The position numbers were made by a program, and so were the translations under genes. Below the pieces are notes generated by a model, which did no database searches, had not been told where the DNA came from, and was given only the letters and a program-made list of their open reading frames with translations. From Klebsormidium nitens (taxonomy: Eukaryota > Streptophyta > Klebsormidiophyceae > Klebsormidiales > Klebsormidiaceae), in the NCBI GenBank assembly GCA_000708835.1, contig DF236956.1, forward strand, positions 377,346 to 441,345: a stretch of DNA of 64,000 nucleotides, given 5' to 3'. This document shows, in pieces, positions 24,601 through 36,402 of this stretch; position 1 is the stretch's first letter; every line of letters starts with the position of its first letter.

Positions 24601-25885
24601 CTTCGACATAATGGGACTTAGAAAAATCAGTGCATCGCTTGAATTCTCACCAAGGGAAGAAGTGGACGTCCTTCGCGTCGTCCTTTGAAGACTTCTGTGC
24701 TTGTAGAAAGCCCAAATTCTCCTCCGGCTAATGGGAGAGAAGCGCCGTCGCCAGCATTGGCGGTGGGCTGAGCTTTGGCAGAAGCCGATACAGGACAATG
24801 GACAAAATTATTGCAACTGATGGCAGAGAACGCATCCCTCAAGGACTGCTGTGAAACAATACATCGATACGTCGTTTTTCTCTGTGTGACTCCATTCCGG
24901 CCTTCCGCTGACACACCTTCTTCTCCAGGGACATGATGAAGAAAATAACGGAGTGGCCGCCGACACCGTTCGCGGAGCAGGACTTCTGCCATCCTCGCTG
25001 TTGCCGTCATTTTCGCTGTGTAACTCCGTTCCGGCCTTCCGCTGACGTCATAACTCCTCCTCTCCAGGGACATGATGCAGAAAATAGTGGAGTGGCCGCC
25101 GACGCCGTTCGCGGTGCAGGACTTTCTGAACCGGTACTTCGACCGTTCTCGCTGATGCCTTTGGCTTTGCTTGAGCCCATTCCGGCCTTGCGCTGATTCC
25201 GTTGACGTCACACAGGGACATGATGAAGAAGATAGCGGAGTGGCCGCCGACGCCATTCGCGGAGCAGGACTTTCTGAACCGGTACTTCGAGGGCGTGTAC
25301 CGGCCGCTCCCGCTGTGCTACAACCTGGTGCTGGCCATGCTCTGGCGGCACCCGGAGAACGTCGGCGACGTCAGCAACGTCAAGAACGTGCACTACTGCG
25401 CAGCGGTGAGGTTTCAGTCCTGATCGTTTCTGAGGACGAGACTGTTATTGCTCGATGGAACTGCGCAGCGGTGAGGCTGAAGTGCCAGCTCGATCGGTTT
25501 GAACGACCTTGGCAAGGTCGGAAACGTGCGTTCCTGCGCGCCGGTGAAGGGACACCACGACTGAGGTGCTGTGTCCACCTCGCTTCTAGCAGCTTCGAAC
25601 TGTCCATCGTCGCCCAGTCGCCGTGACATCAGCATCTGAAAGCTCCCCTTTGCCACGTGGCAGGGCTCCAAGCCGTGGAACTTCGAACCGGACGCGCCGT
25701 ACATGGACCTCCCGGACGTCCGCCGCTTCGTCGCCCATTGGGTGAAGATCTACAACTCGGAGTCGCATTCGAGCCCGGCGCACCTTTTCGAGTCGCGCGA
25801 CGCGGCCGCGCGCGCGCAGGCGAAGGCGCGGCCCCTGGCCGCGGTCGCGCCCGGAAACCTCCTGGCGAAGGGCATCACGGCATAG
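21602..25885 (+). CDS. GolS: Galactinol synthase (GT8 family)
   Basis: Transfers galactose from UDP-galactose to myo-inositol (EC 2.4.1.123), the committed step to raffinose-family oligosaccharides; cytosolic in plants. Exons: 21602-21904, 23578-23698, 24118-24265, 25216-25405, 25664-25885; all junctions agree in phase and give 327 aa, the usual family length. Exon 1 carries RAFVSFLLGAGDYVKGVV and ends YYAVNYSKLRIWQ. Exon 2 carries the metal-binding DxD site in LIYLDADMLLFQNIDELFD and VMDCFCE. Exon 3 carries KMGYCQQ and PPYFNAGLLVFEPS. Exon 4 carries PPTPFAEQDFLNRYF and NLVLAMLWRHPENV. Exon 5 opens GSKPWNFEPDAPYMDLPD after HYCAA. The start could also be the ATG at 21623. DxD reads LDAD, as in glycogenin-like relatives, where plant enzymes usually have LDGD. 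The C-terminus (LLAKGITA) lacks the APSAA end typical of seed-plant enzymes. Exon 4 has echo copies on both sides. Confidence 0.93.
24376..24425 (+). repeat. 25-bp perfect tandem duplication in galactinol synthase intron 3
   Basis: Two identical 25-bp units beginning GTTTCCTGGAGTGGACCC stand head to tail. They are intronic, with no coding consequence seen. Confidence 0.95.
24880..25215 (+). repeat. Acceptor-side echoes of galactinol synthase exon 4
   Basis: The exon 4 start GGACATGATGAAGAA (true start 25216) is preceded by copies starting at 24929 and 25068, steps of 139 and 148 bp. Each has a good ctccag acceptor and keeps the WPPTPFA(E/V)QDF coding. The first breaks off after about 60 bases; the second continues to NRYFD before diverging. 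The copied unit includes upstream intron bases (ATTCCGGCCTTCCGCTGAC). Only the third copy reads on into the full exon. Confidence 0.9.
25406..25545 (+). repeat. Donor-side echoes of galactinol synthase exon 4
   Basis: The exon end and donor CTGCGCAGCGGTGAGG (true end 25405) recur with copied ends at 25470 and, degraded (CTGCGCGCCGGTGAAGG), at about 25542. The spacing, about 65-72 bp, is shorter than in other genes of the window. Confidence 0.75.
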
Positions 25886-27927
25886 TAGTCGTCTGGAAGC
25901 GCGGCGCCGCGCGCGCGAAGGCGGAGGCGCCCTCCCGGCCGCATACGCGCAGCAAAAGGCTTTTGTTGGCCCGGGCCAATCAGAATGTTTGGCCGTTCAG
26001 GATCGGAGCTAGGTTTTAGTGCGGTGCTCACGTAGGAGGTGAAGCCATGGAACCTAATATCCTACTAGTTCTACAGCTTTCGGTTTTCAGGGCCGCGCTA
26101 CTCAAAAGTTTTGGTAATCGCTTAGCAGGTGTAGGGCCTCTGAGGTCAGCCCATAGACGGCTAGTACATGCGCGCCGCGCTGCGTAGAAAGTACGGGCGG
26201 TCAAAGTGGGAAAAAGTTAGAAGGCTCGAGAGCCCACTTAAAACCTAGTCCGAGTCAAAGGTGAAACGCCCGGCTCGAACCTTTAACATGGTCAGGTCGA
26301 CTGTCGAAGCAGCATAGGTTAGATCGATAATCTGTAGTGAAGCCATCACTAATAGGCCGCTACGCGTTCGAGAGGGGAGCCTGTCAAGGCTAGCGATGGA
26401 GCGAGGAAGTGTCGTGGTTCCGAGAAAGAGACGCTTGACTTGTAGCTTGCGGAGCTAGTACGACATTCCGGACGCGCACAAGATCCAACGATTATGGCTT
26501 CGACCGTTGGCACTGAGTCCAGTGGCCGAGACATGCAAGATCTTGTATACAAGGGTTCCGGTTGGATTTGGCTCTATGAAAGTACGAGGGGTCGTGAGTC
26601 GGCAAGAGAGATGGCGCGTGAGAAGTAATATGGGAATTGTGTATCTTTCTTCGCTCATTCCTTTATGACAATTGCTGATACATAGACGTAACATCAAACT
26701 CGTAACATCAAACACTCCGGGTCGAAGGCTCGCTTGAGTCCTACTTGGAAGGCTATCGAGCGCACAGCTTCATCTGCGCCTCTCCATGCTTTTCCTGTCG
26801 GGTGATTTGTCCAGCCACCAGTTCACTCGCATCCGCTGAATTGATTCCTGAGGCATGGAGTTTGCATTTGTGTCACGCCATTTTATTGCCACGGTCTCTA
26901 GACGTTGTCATGGGACAAAAGGATTCAGTAACAACGTCGTGATGTTGATTAAATAGAACTTTACAGAAACTAGAATGCAAGCGGTATCGTAGCCAGAACT
27001 CAAGACTACAAGAGTCAAGACTCCCAATGAAGGGTAATTCAATGTTGGATTGCGGTGAGCTTCTTAAAATTTTGAAGCATGCAGTTTGCATTTGTCTCAT
27101 GACCCACCACATGCGCCACGTTCTTTGTCCGTTGTCGTTGGTAACACTTTTAATGGCAACGCGTATCGTCAACACGACTTCACAATCTCACAGATCCTAG
27201 AAGACTAGAATGCAAGCGGTATTTCAGCCAAATCAAGGCAAAGTCTGAGAAGCTCCGATTGAAGTGATCCAACATGACTGGAATGCAATACGCTCCGATC
27301 TTCCTACACGAATTGTTTGAGCGGGCCTGATATCAAGACGTCAAGGTTATAAAATACCAGTGCGTATATACGCTCTGACTCAGCTGTGCATATTGACATT
27401 CACTTTTATGATTGGCTCGTGACGTTGACAAGCCGGTTGACTCCGGCGGATAATAGGATCTGACTGGAGCGGACAATCACAAACGCGATAAGATTCAGAA
27501 TCAAGATCGTGCAATCCTTGGAGGAGCGAAATCCATTTGTGGGCCACTTGTAGAAGCCGCCCGTCGGAGGCTTATGATTTTCGGAGCAACCTGAGAATGC
27601 TTTCGACCCGTCCGATCGCACGTAGTGATTCTGATGAGATATAAGCTGTCGATGTGATCGAGGGCTTTGTCCTAATCGACGGCACAAAGACATGCTGGTT
27701 AATCGACGGCAGACGTCGGTCGTACTGCCCTTACGAGTTTTCAAACGCCTTCAGGCTTGAAGAACGACCCAGAACTGCAGCTCTCGCTCAAGACGTTGCA
27801 CTGTGGGTGGCATCCTCTGCAATTTGCAAGCACAGCACACTGTGAATCCGATCGTTTTCAAAGAAGCAAGAAAGCATTGAAATGTGAACGGACTCGTGCA
27901 GTTCACATTCTTCAGAATTTTGCAAGC
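25886..27927. other. Intergenic, nothing supported
   Basis: About 2 kb between two plus-strand genes. It starts with a GC-rich stretch just after the galactinol synthase stop, then becomes mixed. No exon chain, RNA gene or repeat array recognised. Confidence 0.5.
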
Positions 27928-30900
27928 ATGGATCGCCGCGGGGCCTCGCTAACCGCCTTGGCCCTCATTCTTCTTGTCTGCAACAATGCATTCCTGGCGC
28001 ATGCTTATGAAGCAAAAAGCAGGCCCGCAGTGAACATCCGCAAGGGGCTGGCTTTGGGACGGACAGCATCTTACTTTGCTGCTGCTGGTGGTGAAAGCTT
28101 TCCCCCCGCACCTTTGATGCCAATCCCAAATGCAAGACAGGTGCGCTGCAAACTAAGCTATGTATTTCCGAGTGTCTGGCTGGAAGGATGCACATAGATG
28201 GCCTGGTCTTACTCCCACTCATCTACCTTGATTGGTTACCAGCTGTGTGGCAATTTCACTATCTTTAAAGTTTGAAAATTTGATTCACTTTTTACACTAA
28301 AGACCATAATTTCTGCTCTTGTTGATAATAAGCCTTTGCCGCATGTTTTGGACTGCAATTCAAGCAAGCCTGGATTACTTGCTTTCATTAGCAATGTGCA
28401 GAGCTGCAGCTGCGAGCTCCAAGTCTCCACAAACTAGTGGTATACTGTGATAACATTTGAGAACAGCAGTGCTCATTGTGGAGACTGTAGCTGGCAAGAA
28501 TCTCCTTTCCAATGTCTCAGGATAGGAAGAAGCTGTGTCTCAAACAGCTGATGCTTCTGTCGTGATAGCAGGCCTGCTTTTATTGCTGCGTTCAATCTGA
28601 CTGCGAAGAGCAAGCTGAAGATTCTGGCCCCACAATGGGCATCAGCTTTGATACACTTCTTATTTCTTGCTTCCAATCAGCCAGGGACTGGGACTCACCC
28701 TATATTCTTAAGCAATGATTATCTAGCCTAAATTGCCAGAAAGTTCTCATCAGCATTGACATACAAATGTCTGATTTATCTAACATGATTCAGGCAGTCT
28801 ACAGTCCTGAGCAACATAAAACCATCAAAACATGTAGGGGAGAAGTCTCAGAGGAGCAGTCACTTTCTCTGCAGTTGAAGTGGGAGCGAGGGGAACTTTC
28901 CATGTTCCTCCACTTTGGCATCAACACTTTCCACGACGTCGAGGTTGGGAGCGGGATGGAGGATCCCGCTTCCTTCAACCCCACAGAACTCAATGCAACA
29001 CAATGGGCGGAGGCCGCAAAGCATGCTGGCTTCCAGTTTGTTGTCATAGTTGCAAAGGTGAAGTCAATCCTGAATTGGTTTTTCGCATCGCTTACTTTTG
29101 CAAAAAGTGTTTTCGCATCGCTTACTGTTGCAAAAAGTGTTTCTATGAGGCGCCGTGGGAGGGGCATCTGACATCCCTTCTGATGTGGGATCAGGCGCCT
29201 TGAAATCAGGTTGAAGCAAGGGCAGTAATGGCGTCTTTGCTTATGGCTACATCTTTTGACATGTTCCTTTCTCTCAGCTGTGAGTTTCTCAAAACAATGA
29301 CAACTGACAACTTCGTTGTTTGGTTGCTGCGGCCAAGTTCAGATTCGAAAATGCCTGCTTACATTGACAAAATCTGGTGCTGTCAGGATCTTTTGGTTGA
29401 CTCCTAATGCTTTCTTCCATGCTTCTTTGCTCCCAATCCATCTCACAAAGCTGGACAGAAGATTAGGAAGTAGTGGTTTTGTACGCCTTCATGTTTCAAA
29501 CGCCTTCATCTTTCGAACGTAACAAATACTCGCCCCCCGGTTTTCAGAGTTCAGTGGTCCTCAACAGTTGAGCTCATGGCCTTACAAGCAGCTACTCTTT
29601 GTCGAAGATACTCTATTTCGTTAAACATATATCTTCAGGCTCAAGGTGACATTTGTTTGGAGTCCCTAAAATACAGATACCTGCCAGTCAAAAGGCAGAA
29701 TCTTTGATGTCTGTCCTCAAAAGCCCCGGGGTCAATACCCATCCAATGACGCCACCCCCAGGTGACTGGCAGCCCCTTTCGGGGGGCAGCAGGATTGGGT
29801 GCCCTACAAAGTCATACATTTGCAGGAAAACATTGGGGAACCCGAAAACGTTGAGAACTTTACAGATGTGCAGCAACGGTTACTGCAACTGCCTTTCAAT
29901 CACACAACCCATTTGACCGCCGCCAGGCCCTTTGGTGAGAACAAGGGCCGACGTCATCGGCTGGCAGAATCAGAAAGTCTTCTAATCCATATGCTTCTCT
30001 GCAGCACCCCGATGGCTTTTGCAACTGGCCGTCCAAGTACACCACGCACTCTGTAGCGGCCAGCCCCTTCCGTGGGGGTAAGGGCGACGTGGTGCGCGAG
30101 GTCTCGGATGCCGCGCGCGAGGTGGGGATAGGATTCGGGCTGTATTTAGCCCCCTGGGACAAGCACGAGCCGACGTACGGGAACACGAGGCTGTACAATG
30201 AGTATTACATGGGCCAGCTGACCGAGATAATGTCAGAGTGAGTTACCGCACTGCAATTACCATTCGCTCCACGCTGGTGCGAACAATTCAGATTTGATAG
30301 CTTTTGTATTTTCGCACCGACTCTCGAGGACATTTTGAGCTTATTGCAGAAGACCTTGTTTTGTTTTTCCACACTCCTTTTTTATATATCTTTTCTTCGC
30401 ATGTCGTAAGATGGTAGGTTGGTTTTGTCGCAGCGGCCTCTGAATAACCAATAATTGTAGTGCAAATGGGAATGGCAGTAAGGTAAAGAAAGTAGGGTGT
30501 TGTTGCCGACGAAACCGAGATTGTGGTCCCAACTCCTAGTCAAAAAGAAACTAGTGAAAGGAGACTATTTACATGGTTTACGTCGGTTTCGGCAGGCTGA
30601 AGAAGGCAGGTGCTGCCCCTTGCCTCGGTATGTTGATGCTAACGGAGGTACACAAAGGGTGCACGAGTCGGTCCTGTAAGAGGACTGAAGTTGATGCTCT
30701 TAACGAACCTTTGTCTTAGTGGAGAGCACGCAGGAGAACGACGAAAGATGCAGTCCTTTCGAGACGATCTCCTGGATTTGAAGTGGCAGCATAGAGCCAA
30801 AGCGATTTTGACTCTTCTCAGTCGGTATGATTTTTGAACAATTCTCTCGTAGAGCTTCGCTTTATGCCATCACACGTTGGAAACCTTCGAGAAGCTCCAC

Positions 30901-33900
30901 GATTGCTCAATTCTGAGTAGATTGCAGAGATCATTTGGGGTTGGCTTCACGTGCAGACTGAGGTCCAACTACTCGGGGGATCTCGTCGATTGGATGTTTT
31001 TTTTTTTGACGAAAGAATTGCAACTTGGAATCTCCGGAGAACGTAAATGCGGCAGCGTGTCTTTGTTTGCAGGTACGGCCCAGTAGAGTACATATTCTAC
31101 GATGGCGCGAAGGAGGGGGGGCCTGAAATGCAATACCACTTCGACCAGATCTTTGCGCTCAACCACGAGTTGCAGGTAAGAATGCAGCGCTTCTCTGGAG
31201 GGAGTGACTCAGGCAGAGTGCGCTTTGAAGGATTCCCGAGAAGAAGCTGAGAAGTGCGTTCGTATCCTTGGGGTTCTTGGAAGTATTGTCGAAGCATCTT
31301 TCGGAAGGAGGGCAAGACGAGTTCTCAGAAGGTACCGACCCGGATCTTTGGACGATGACACATGGAATAGTTCTGCTTTTCGGCAGTATTATTACATAAC
31401 CTTTGTATCGCAAACACACTTTAGGCAATGACACGGCTGCTGGCAATCTATCTATAATCCAAGCTCGAGTCGTACAGAAGGCTTGAGCAAGTTTTCAACC
31501 AGCCGCATTCGACAGCGGCCCTCTCCACTTGGGAACGATCAAAACGTGTTAAACGACTTTCGAAATGAAGACGTCTGCTTCTTGCTTTCTCGTGCAGCCG
31601 ACGTGCTCCATCTTCTCGGACAACGGCCCGGACGTCCGGTGGGTGGGCAACGAGGCGGGGTGGGCCGGAACGACCAACTGGGCCACCATTGACCGCAGCA
31701 AGGTGGGCGCGCTTCTTACGACCGGAACCGTCCGCTTATACTTAAGCAAAAGGAATAGAGCTTCAAGGAAGGATTTTGCTTGCATTCTTTCATTCTTGCT
31801 TGAGCTGCCTCTGTATGAAGGAGAAGCTTTGTCATCGTCGTTCACGGTTGATCACGCCCTTGCAGCTAAGTTTTCGGAACATGGAGACCCCCCTGACTTC
31901 CCCCGTGTCTCGGTCACCCCCCATTGCTACTTCTTACAGTCTCAGCTGACCTTCGAGATCCTGGCTGACCCTTTACCATCCTCAGACCTCGGGCTAGCGC
32001 TGATGAAAGTCTCGTTCAATTCATTGGAGTCGTACAAAACCTGAGGTAACACCCAACAACATCCAGAACAATATCCTAAGCTCTCTCGACCATCCGACAT
32101 AAGGGACTCTATACTTTGCCAACCCGGCTATCTTCTCCGCTAACCTTAGGGTTCTCCGCTCGCTTTTACCAGGTCCCCATCGCCAGCGGCTACACCATGC
32201 CCGAGAATCTGTAAAAAGACCTTTTAAGAAGGCTCGTACACAGACGGAGATAGTATTGAACTACACTTCGGCAACCACTCGTAACTACTCTGGACCACCT
32301 TCTCCGTCCAGGTCCCCATCGGCAGCGGCTAGCCATGCGCGAGTACCCCGCGAAAAGAGGCAGGTGCACAGCCGGAGATGCAGGGAAACCACACGTCAAC
32401 CACTCTTCACTTTTTTGTACCACTTTCTCCGCCCAGGTTCCGATCGGCGGTGGTTACACCATGCGTGCGTACCTGGCCTCCGGCGAAGAGGGCGCCCCCG
32501 ACTGGGGCATCTCCACTTTTTCCCGTCCTTCAAAAGGAACCCTTCGCTTCGACCTCAAGCAAGATCTCCTTACCCGCGTACTTTGTCGACCGTTCACCTA
32601 AATCTCTGCCCAGGTCGCAATCGGCGGCAGCTACACCATGCCGCGTACCTGGCCTCCGGGGTTGCTCTAAATTCTTTCATCCTGCTGTTGCGGGATTGTT
32701 TTTTGGACCAAGTCAACTCTAACACCACAAATGCTACCCACCTGCCACTTTTCTGCTCCAGTTCGAATCGAGCTGCTCAGAGAACCCCTTACAGATTTTT
32801 GTCAGATGGGAAAACTACTCTCCAAACCCTCAACCCGATTACCTGCCCAGGTCCCGATCGGCGGCGGTTACACCATGCCCGCGTATCTAGCCTCCGGCGA
32901 GGAGGGCGCCCCCGACTGGGGCGTCCCTCAGAAGGAATCCCTCGCTTCGTGCTAAACGAGTTAACCCAAACTCCGTACTCAGTCAACCGCTAACCCAATT
33001 TTCTGCCCAGGTTCCCATTGGCGGCGGCTACACGATGCCCGCGTACCTAGCCTCCGGCGAGGAGGGCGCCCCCGACTGGGCGCCGGCCGAATGCGAGACG
33101 ACCAACCGGTACAACCAGTGGTTCTGGCACACGGACGGCGTGGTACGTACCGTCCCCGAGATGGTCGCCATCTACTTCGCGACCGTCGGGCGCAACTGCC
33201 ACCTGTGCATGAACGTGCCGCCGGACCGGTGAGCCGCAGTCTTCTTCTTCGCTCTTTTTCCCGCTGATCTTATCCGCTTATAGTGGTTCACATCTTGATG
33301 TGTGGTCTGTTTTGGATTACTTTGAGTTCTCCTCAGAAAGCTCTTCCTGCAATTGGGTCCAACCACCACCTGTGCATGAACGTGCCGCCGGACCGGTGAG
33401 CCGCACTCTTCGTTCCCGCTCCTTTTCTGCAGTACTATTTGCCCTGTTTGTCTTATTCGCATTACCATTTGGTCTCACCTTGTATCGCTGCCCGTTTGCT
33501 TGAGTTTGTGTGTTTCTTGAGATTTGTGTACAGCTGGGACAATGACCAACTATGCATGACCATGCCGCCGGTCAGGTGAGCAGCACTCTACCTTCCTCGC
33601 TGCTTTTCCTGCAGATGTTATCCGCTCATAGTGATTCCCCTCTTATGTGTGTTCTATTTTGTTTTCCCTCGTATTCTTTTTTTGAGAACTCTAAAGGGGT
33701 TTGAACTCCATCACCACCTGTGCGTGAACGTCCCCGTCGGACCGGTGAGCCGCACTCTGCCTTTCTCGCTGCTTTTCCTGCGGATTTTGTCTGCTTATCG
33801 TGGTTTGCTTCTCGTTTTATTTCGTTGTGTCCGTTTTGAACTACCTTGAGTTTTCCTCAAAATGCTCTTCCTGCGATTGGGTCCAACCACCACCTTTGCA

Positions 33901-36402
33901 TGAAATTGCCGCCATACCAGTGAGCAGCACTTTACCTGTTTCGCAGATATTCTCATGCAGATGTATCTGCTGCTGAGCTTCTGGCTATGTCGTCGTGATC
34001 CTGAAATGCTGCTCGTTTTGGATCAACTTGCAAGTTCCTCTGAGAGTCCTTTCTGTCGGGGAACTCGATCACCACCTGTGCATAAACGTGCCAACGGATC
34101 GGTGTGTCGCACGCACACTACTTCTCTCGTTGTTTTCCTGCAGTTCTCACCTGCTTACCGTGGTTTGCTTCTCAATGTGTGGTTTCACCTTCAACCGCTG
34201 CCCGTTTTGGCTCACCGTGCAACTTCTTTTGAGAACCCTTTCTGCCGCTGAACTCGATCACCAGCTGCGCATGAAAGTGCCGCCAAACTGTTGAGCAGCA
34301 CTTTTTTTGTGTCCGCTCCTGTTTCACAATTTCTATCTGTTTATCGTGCTTTGCTTCTCAATGTATGGTATCTTTTCAACCGCTGCCCGTTTCAGTTTTC
34401 GTCTTGCGATAACATTCTCGGCCGAAGACAAAGTGCCGCCTGGCACAACTTGCCGCCGAACCAGTCTGTCCCCTCCTTTGACTGTTCTCGAGTACGTCAG
34501 CCGTCTGTGTCTCTGCTTCTGTTGACCTGTGTCCTTGCGTGGTTTTTCTTACTCGAACGCACACTTGATCCGGTACATTCTGATGTTTCTGCAACGTAGA
34601 TTCGGCTTTGTGTGGTTGTGCGGTTCGCCAGCCGTGCTTGATGTGCCTCCAAACGTGTTTGGCATGGTTGCCAATCATGGTAGCAAATCACACTGTTATT
34701 CTAGTTTGTACCGGTATTTTGTATGAGAAGTATCATAAAAGTGCTGCTAGAAAGCAAGTCCTAGAAGCTCCTCTCAATCGCGCCGCAAGCGCCACTCGGA
34801 TGTACGGCGGTGGATCCTAATATATCAAGGTCGCCATCATCTGCAGCCGTAAATGTAAATCTCTCGCAGGTAAAAGCCGTCCAGAACCTTGTCCAGGAAA
34901 GATGGGGCCTCTGCATTCTCAAACCCTCATCCGAAACAAAGCGTACGGATATCACGAGATTTGAGAAGTTGTCCAAAATCTTGTCCAGCAAGACGGGGCC
35001 CCTGGATTCTCGAACACCCATCCGAAAGAAAGCGTACCGAAGTCCTGAAACGTTGGAAGTCAGTCCACTTTCAGATTCGCTGTGATGCAACTTCAGACTT
35101 GGAACTTTTTGAGACCCAGATCTTTGACAATCTGAGTCGTCCGACTCCGAAATGATGATGCAAATGATGATGGCGATGATTATTATGAAACCTTTGCAGG
35201 CGCGGCCTCATTCCCGACGAGGACCTGGCCCAGCTGCGCGGCTTCCGGGCGACCCTCGACGAAATTTTCGACACCGACTTGTCCGAAGGCGCGAATGTGT
35301 CCGCGAGCAGCGTCCGGGGGGGTGGCGGCAACCCTGATTTCGCCCCCCGGAACGTGTTGGACGCCGATCCGGAGACGTACTGGGCGACGGACGACGAAGT
35401 CGCGGACGGTTACGTGGAGCTGGAGCTGCCGGAGGAGAGGAAGTTCAACGTTATCAGACTGCAGGTAAGTCGCAATGTAACTTTTTTCTCTTGCTGGGGG
35501 GGGCGTTATGGCGCAGTAGCCAAACAGGGATGTTCAACGCCATGATCTATTTCCTCCTCTTCAAAAGGCGAAGTGGAAGCGAGGCTTTTAAAACAGACCG
35601 ATACAATTGACGGCAGTTCAGAAATGTGAATCTGGAATTTAAGCAGGGAGTCTAAGTATATGTTTTTTGCAAGTCCTGTGGAAGAGCGCATTGCTAGCAA
35701 AAGTCTGAGCGCCGGGGCTCAGCCGGCGCTGCGATGGTCTCCTTGCACACGCGCTTGAAATGCTTGAAAAGAATCCAAGAAAATGAACGCGAATTTTGTG
35801 CAGACTTCTAGTGTCAGAAGACGGATACAAGGAGGTGCAGCATGAACCCGGTGTACCTGATTGGCCTTTTCAAGAAGTCTTTTAATGGTTTGCTCTCCGG
35901 AAGAATATTAGAATCAAGGACACGTTTGTCAGTATTGTCTTATTGCTGTCTGACGGGCTTTTTGCCTTCCCGGCCAGCATGTGAGGCTAAAGTCGAGCCG
36001 TCAAAGCCCCATTGCATGCCTGCGATGATAACGAGGACGAATTTAGGTCGACCCGTGAGTCATCCGCTGCCAGTATCCACACTAGATCTACTCTGAGCGC
36101 TATCCGCTTGACACTTACAGGAGCCCATCTTTTTGGGTCAGCGGATTGCCGCCCACACCGTCGACATCTGGAACGGCGCCACCGAGTCGTGGGAGACCGT
36201 GGTCAGAGAAACGACTATCGGCAACAAGAGGTTGCACTTGATTAAACCGGTGTCAACCAAGAAAGTCCGCTTGGTCATCCTGAGGTCACGGGCTTGCCCG
36301 TTATTGTCCTCCATTGGGCTTCATTACTATAAAGCGGAGACTCTGCCGGTTGTGCACCGCGAGTCTATGCCGTTGCTCGGGATGAGAAACCTGGTGCAAT
36401 AG
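27928..36402 (+). CDS. Alpha-L-fucosidase, GH29, plant FUC1-like
   Basis: Predicted secreted glycosidase (EC 3.2.1.51 family) removing L-fucose from cell-wall glycans or glycoproteins. Eight exons: 27928-28140, 28875-29057, 30005-30237, 31073-31175, 31598-31702, 33011-33228, 35200-35464, 36121-36402; all phases agree, 533 aa against about 506 in Arabidopsis FUC1. The start is the ATG opening a signal peptide (MDRRGAS then LTALALILLVCNNAFLAHA). Exon 2 has LSMFLHFGINTFHDVE. Exon 3 has DGFCNWPSKYTTHSVAASPF and LYLAPWDKHEPTYG. Exon 4 has the presumed nucleophile Asp220 in IFYDGAKEG. Exon 5 has IFSDNGPDVRWVGNEAG. Exon 6 has NQWFWHTDG and NCHLCMNVPPD. Exons 7-8 form a C-terminal beta-sandwich (NVLDADPETYWATDDE, LGQRIAAHTVDIW). 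The conserved HHDG motif reads HPDG here (residues 133-136), which may weaken substrate binding. Introns 5 and 6 carry the largest echo arrays in the window. Confidence 0.93.
29086..29145 (+). repeat. Short tandem copies beside the fucosidase exon 2 donor
   Basis: A 28-30 bp unit (TTTTCGCATCGCTTACT followed by TTGCAAAAAGTG) occurs twice just inside intron 2. Its TTGCAAAAAGTG part resembles the true exon end and donor (GTTGCAAAGGTGAAG at 29051-29065). It may be a small donor-side echo. Confidence 0.5.
32160..33010 (+). repeat. Acceptor-side echo array of fucosidase exon 6
   Basis: The true exon 6 starts at 33011 (GTTCCCATTGGCGGCGGC). Copies with a CAG acceptor start at 32173, 32312, 32437, 32614 and 32851, with a possible weak one near 32762. 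Spacings are about 125-177 bp apart from the gap around the weak copy. The copies at 32437 and 32851 keep up to 75 exon bases (YTMPAYLASGEEGAPDWG) before diverging into stops; the farthest keep only about 35-40 bases. One copy has an in-frame TAG in place of TAC. All would truncate the enzyme if used as acceptors. Confidence 0.92.
33229..34475 (+). repeat. Donor-side echo array of fucosidase exon 6
   Basis: The exon end and donor (true copy 33200-33236, CACCTGTGCATGAACGTGCC then GGACCG and GTGAGCCG) recur starting at about 33367, 33548, 33715, 33891, 34073 and 34262, plus a faint copy near 34440. Steps are 167, 181, 167, 176, 182 and 189 bp. Each unit also repeats intron sequence after the donor (CGCACTCT...CGCTGCTTTTCCTGC) and pre-exon sequence (GGGTCCAACCACCACC). 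Donor quality falls with distance: GTGAGC in the first copies, then GTGTGT, then TTGAGC. Confidence 0.93.
34879..35045 (+). repeat. 92-bp diverged tandem duplication in fucosidase intron 6
   Basis: Two units start at 34879 (GTCCAGAACCTTGTCCAGG) and 34971 (GTCCAAAATCTTGTCCAGC) and stay alignable for about 70 bases through CATCCGAAA-AAAGCGTAC. No exon-like content, so this is an ordinary intronic duplication lying apart from the echo array. Confidence 0.8.

Noticed and set aside
32256-32993. 245-residue plus-strand frame in fucosidase intron 5
   Set aside because: It runs through the echo array and merely strings together out-of-frame copies; not a gene.
33200-34475. Regular array that resembles a CRISPR at first glance
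   Set aside because: Units of about 175 bp, no short constant repeat with unique spacers, eukaryotic intron context; units are decaying copies of an exon edge.
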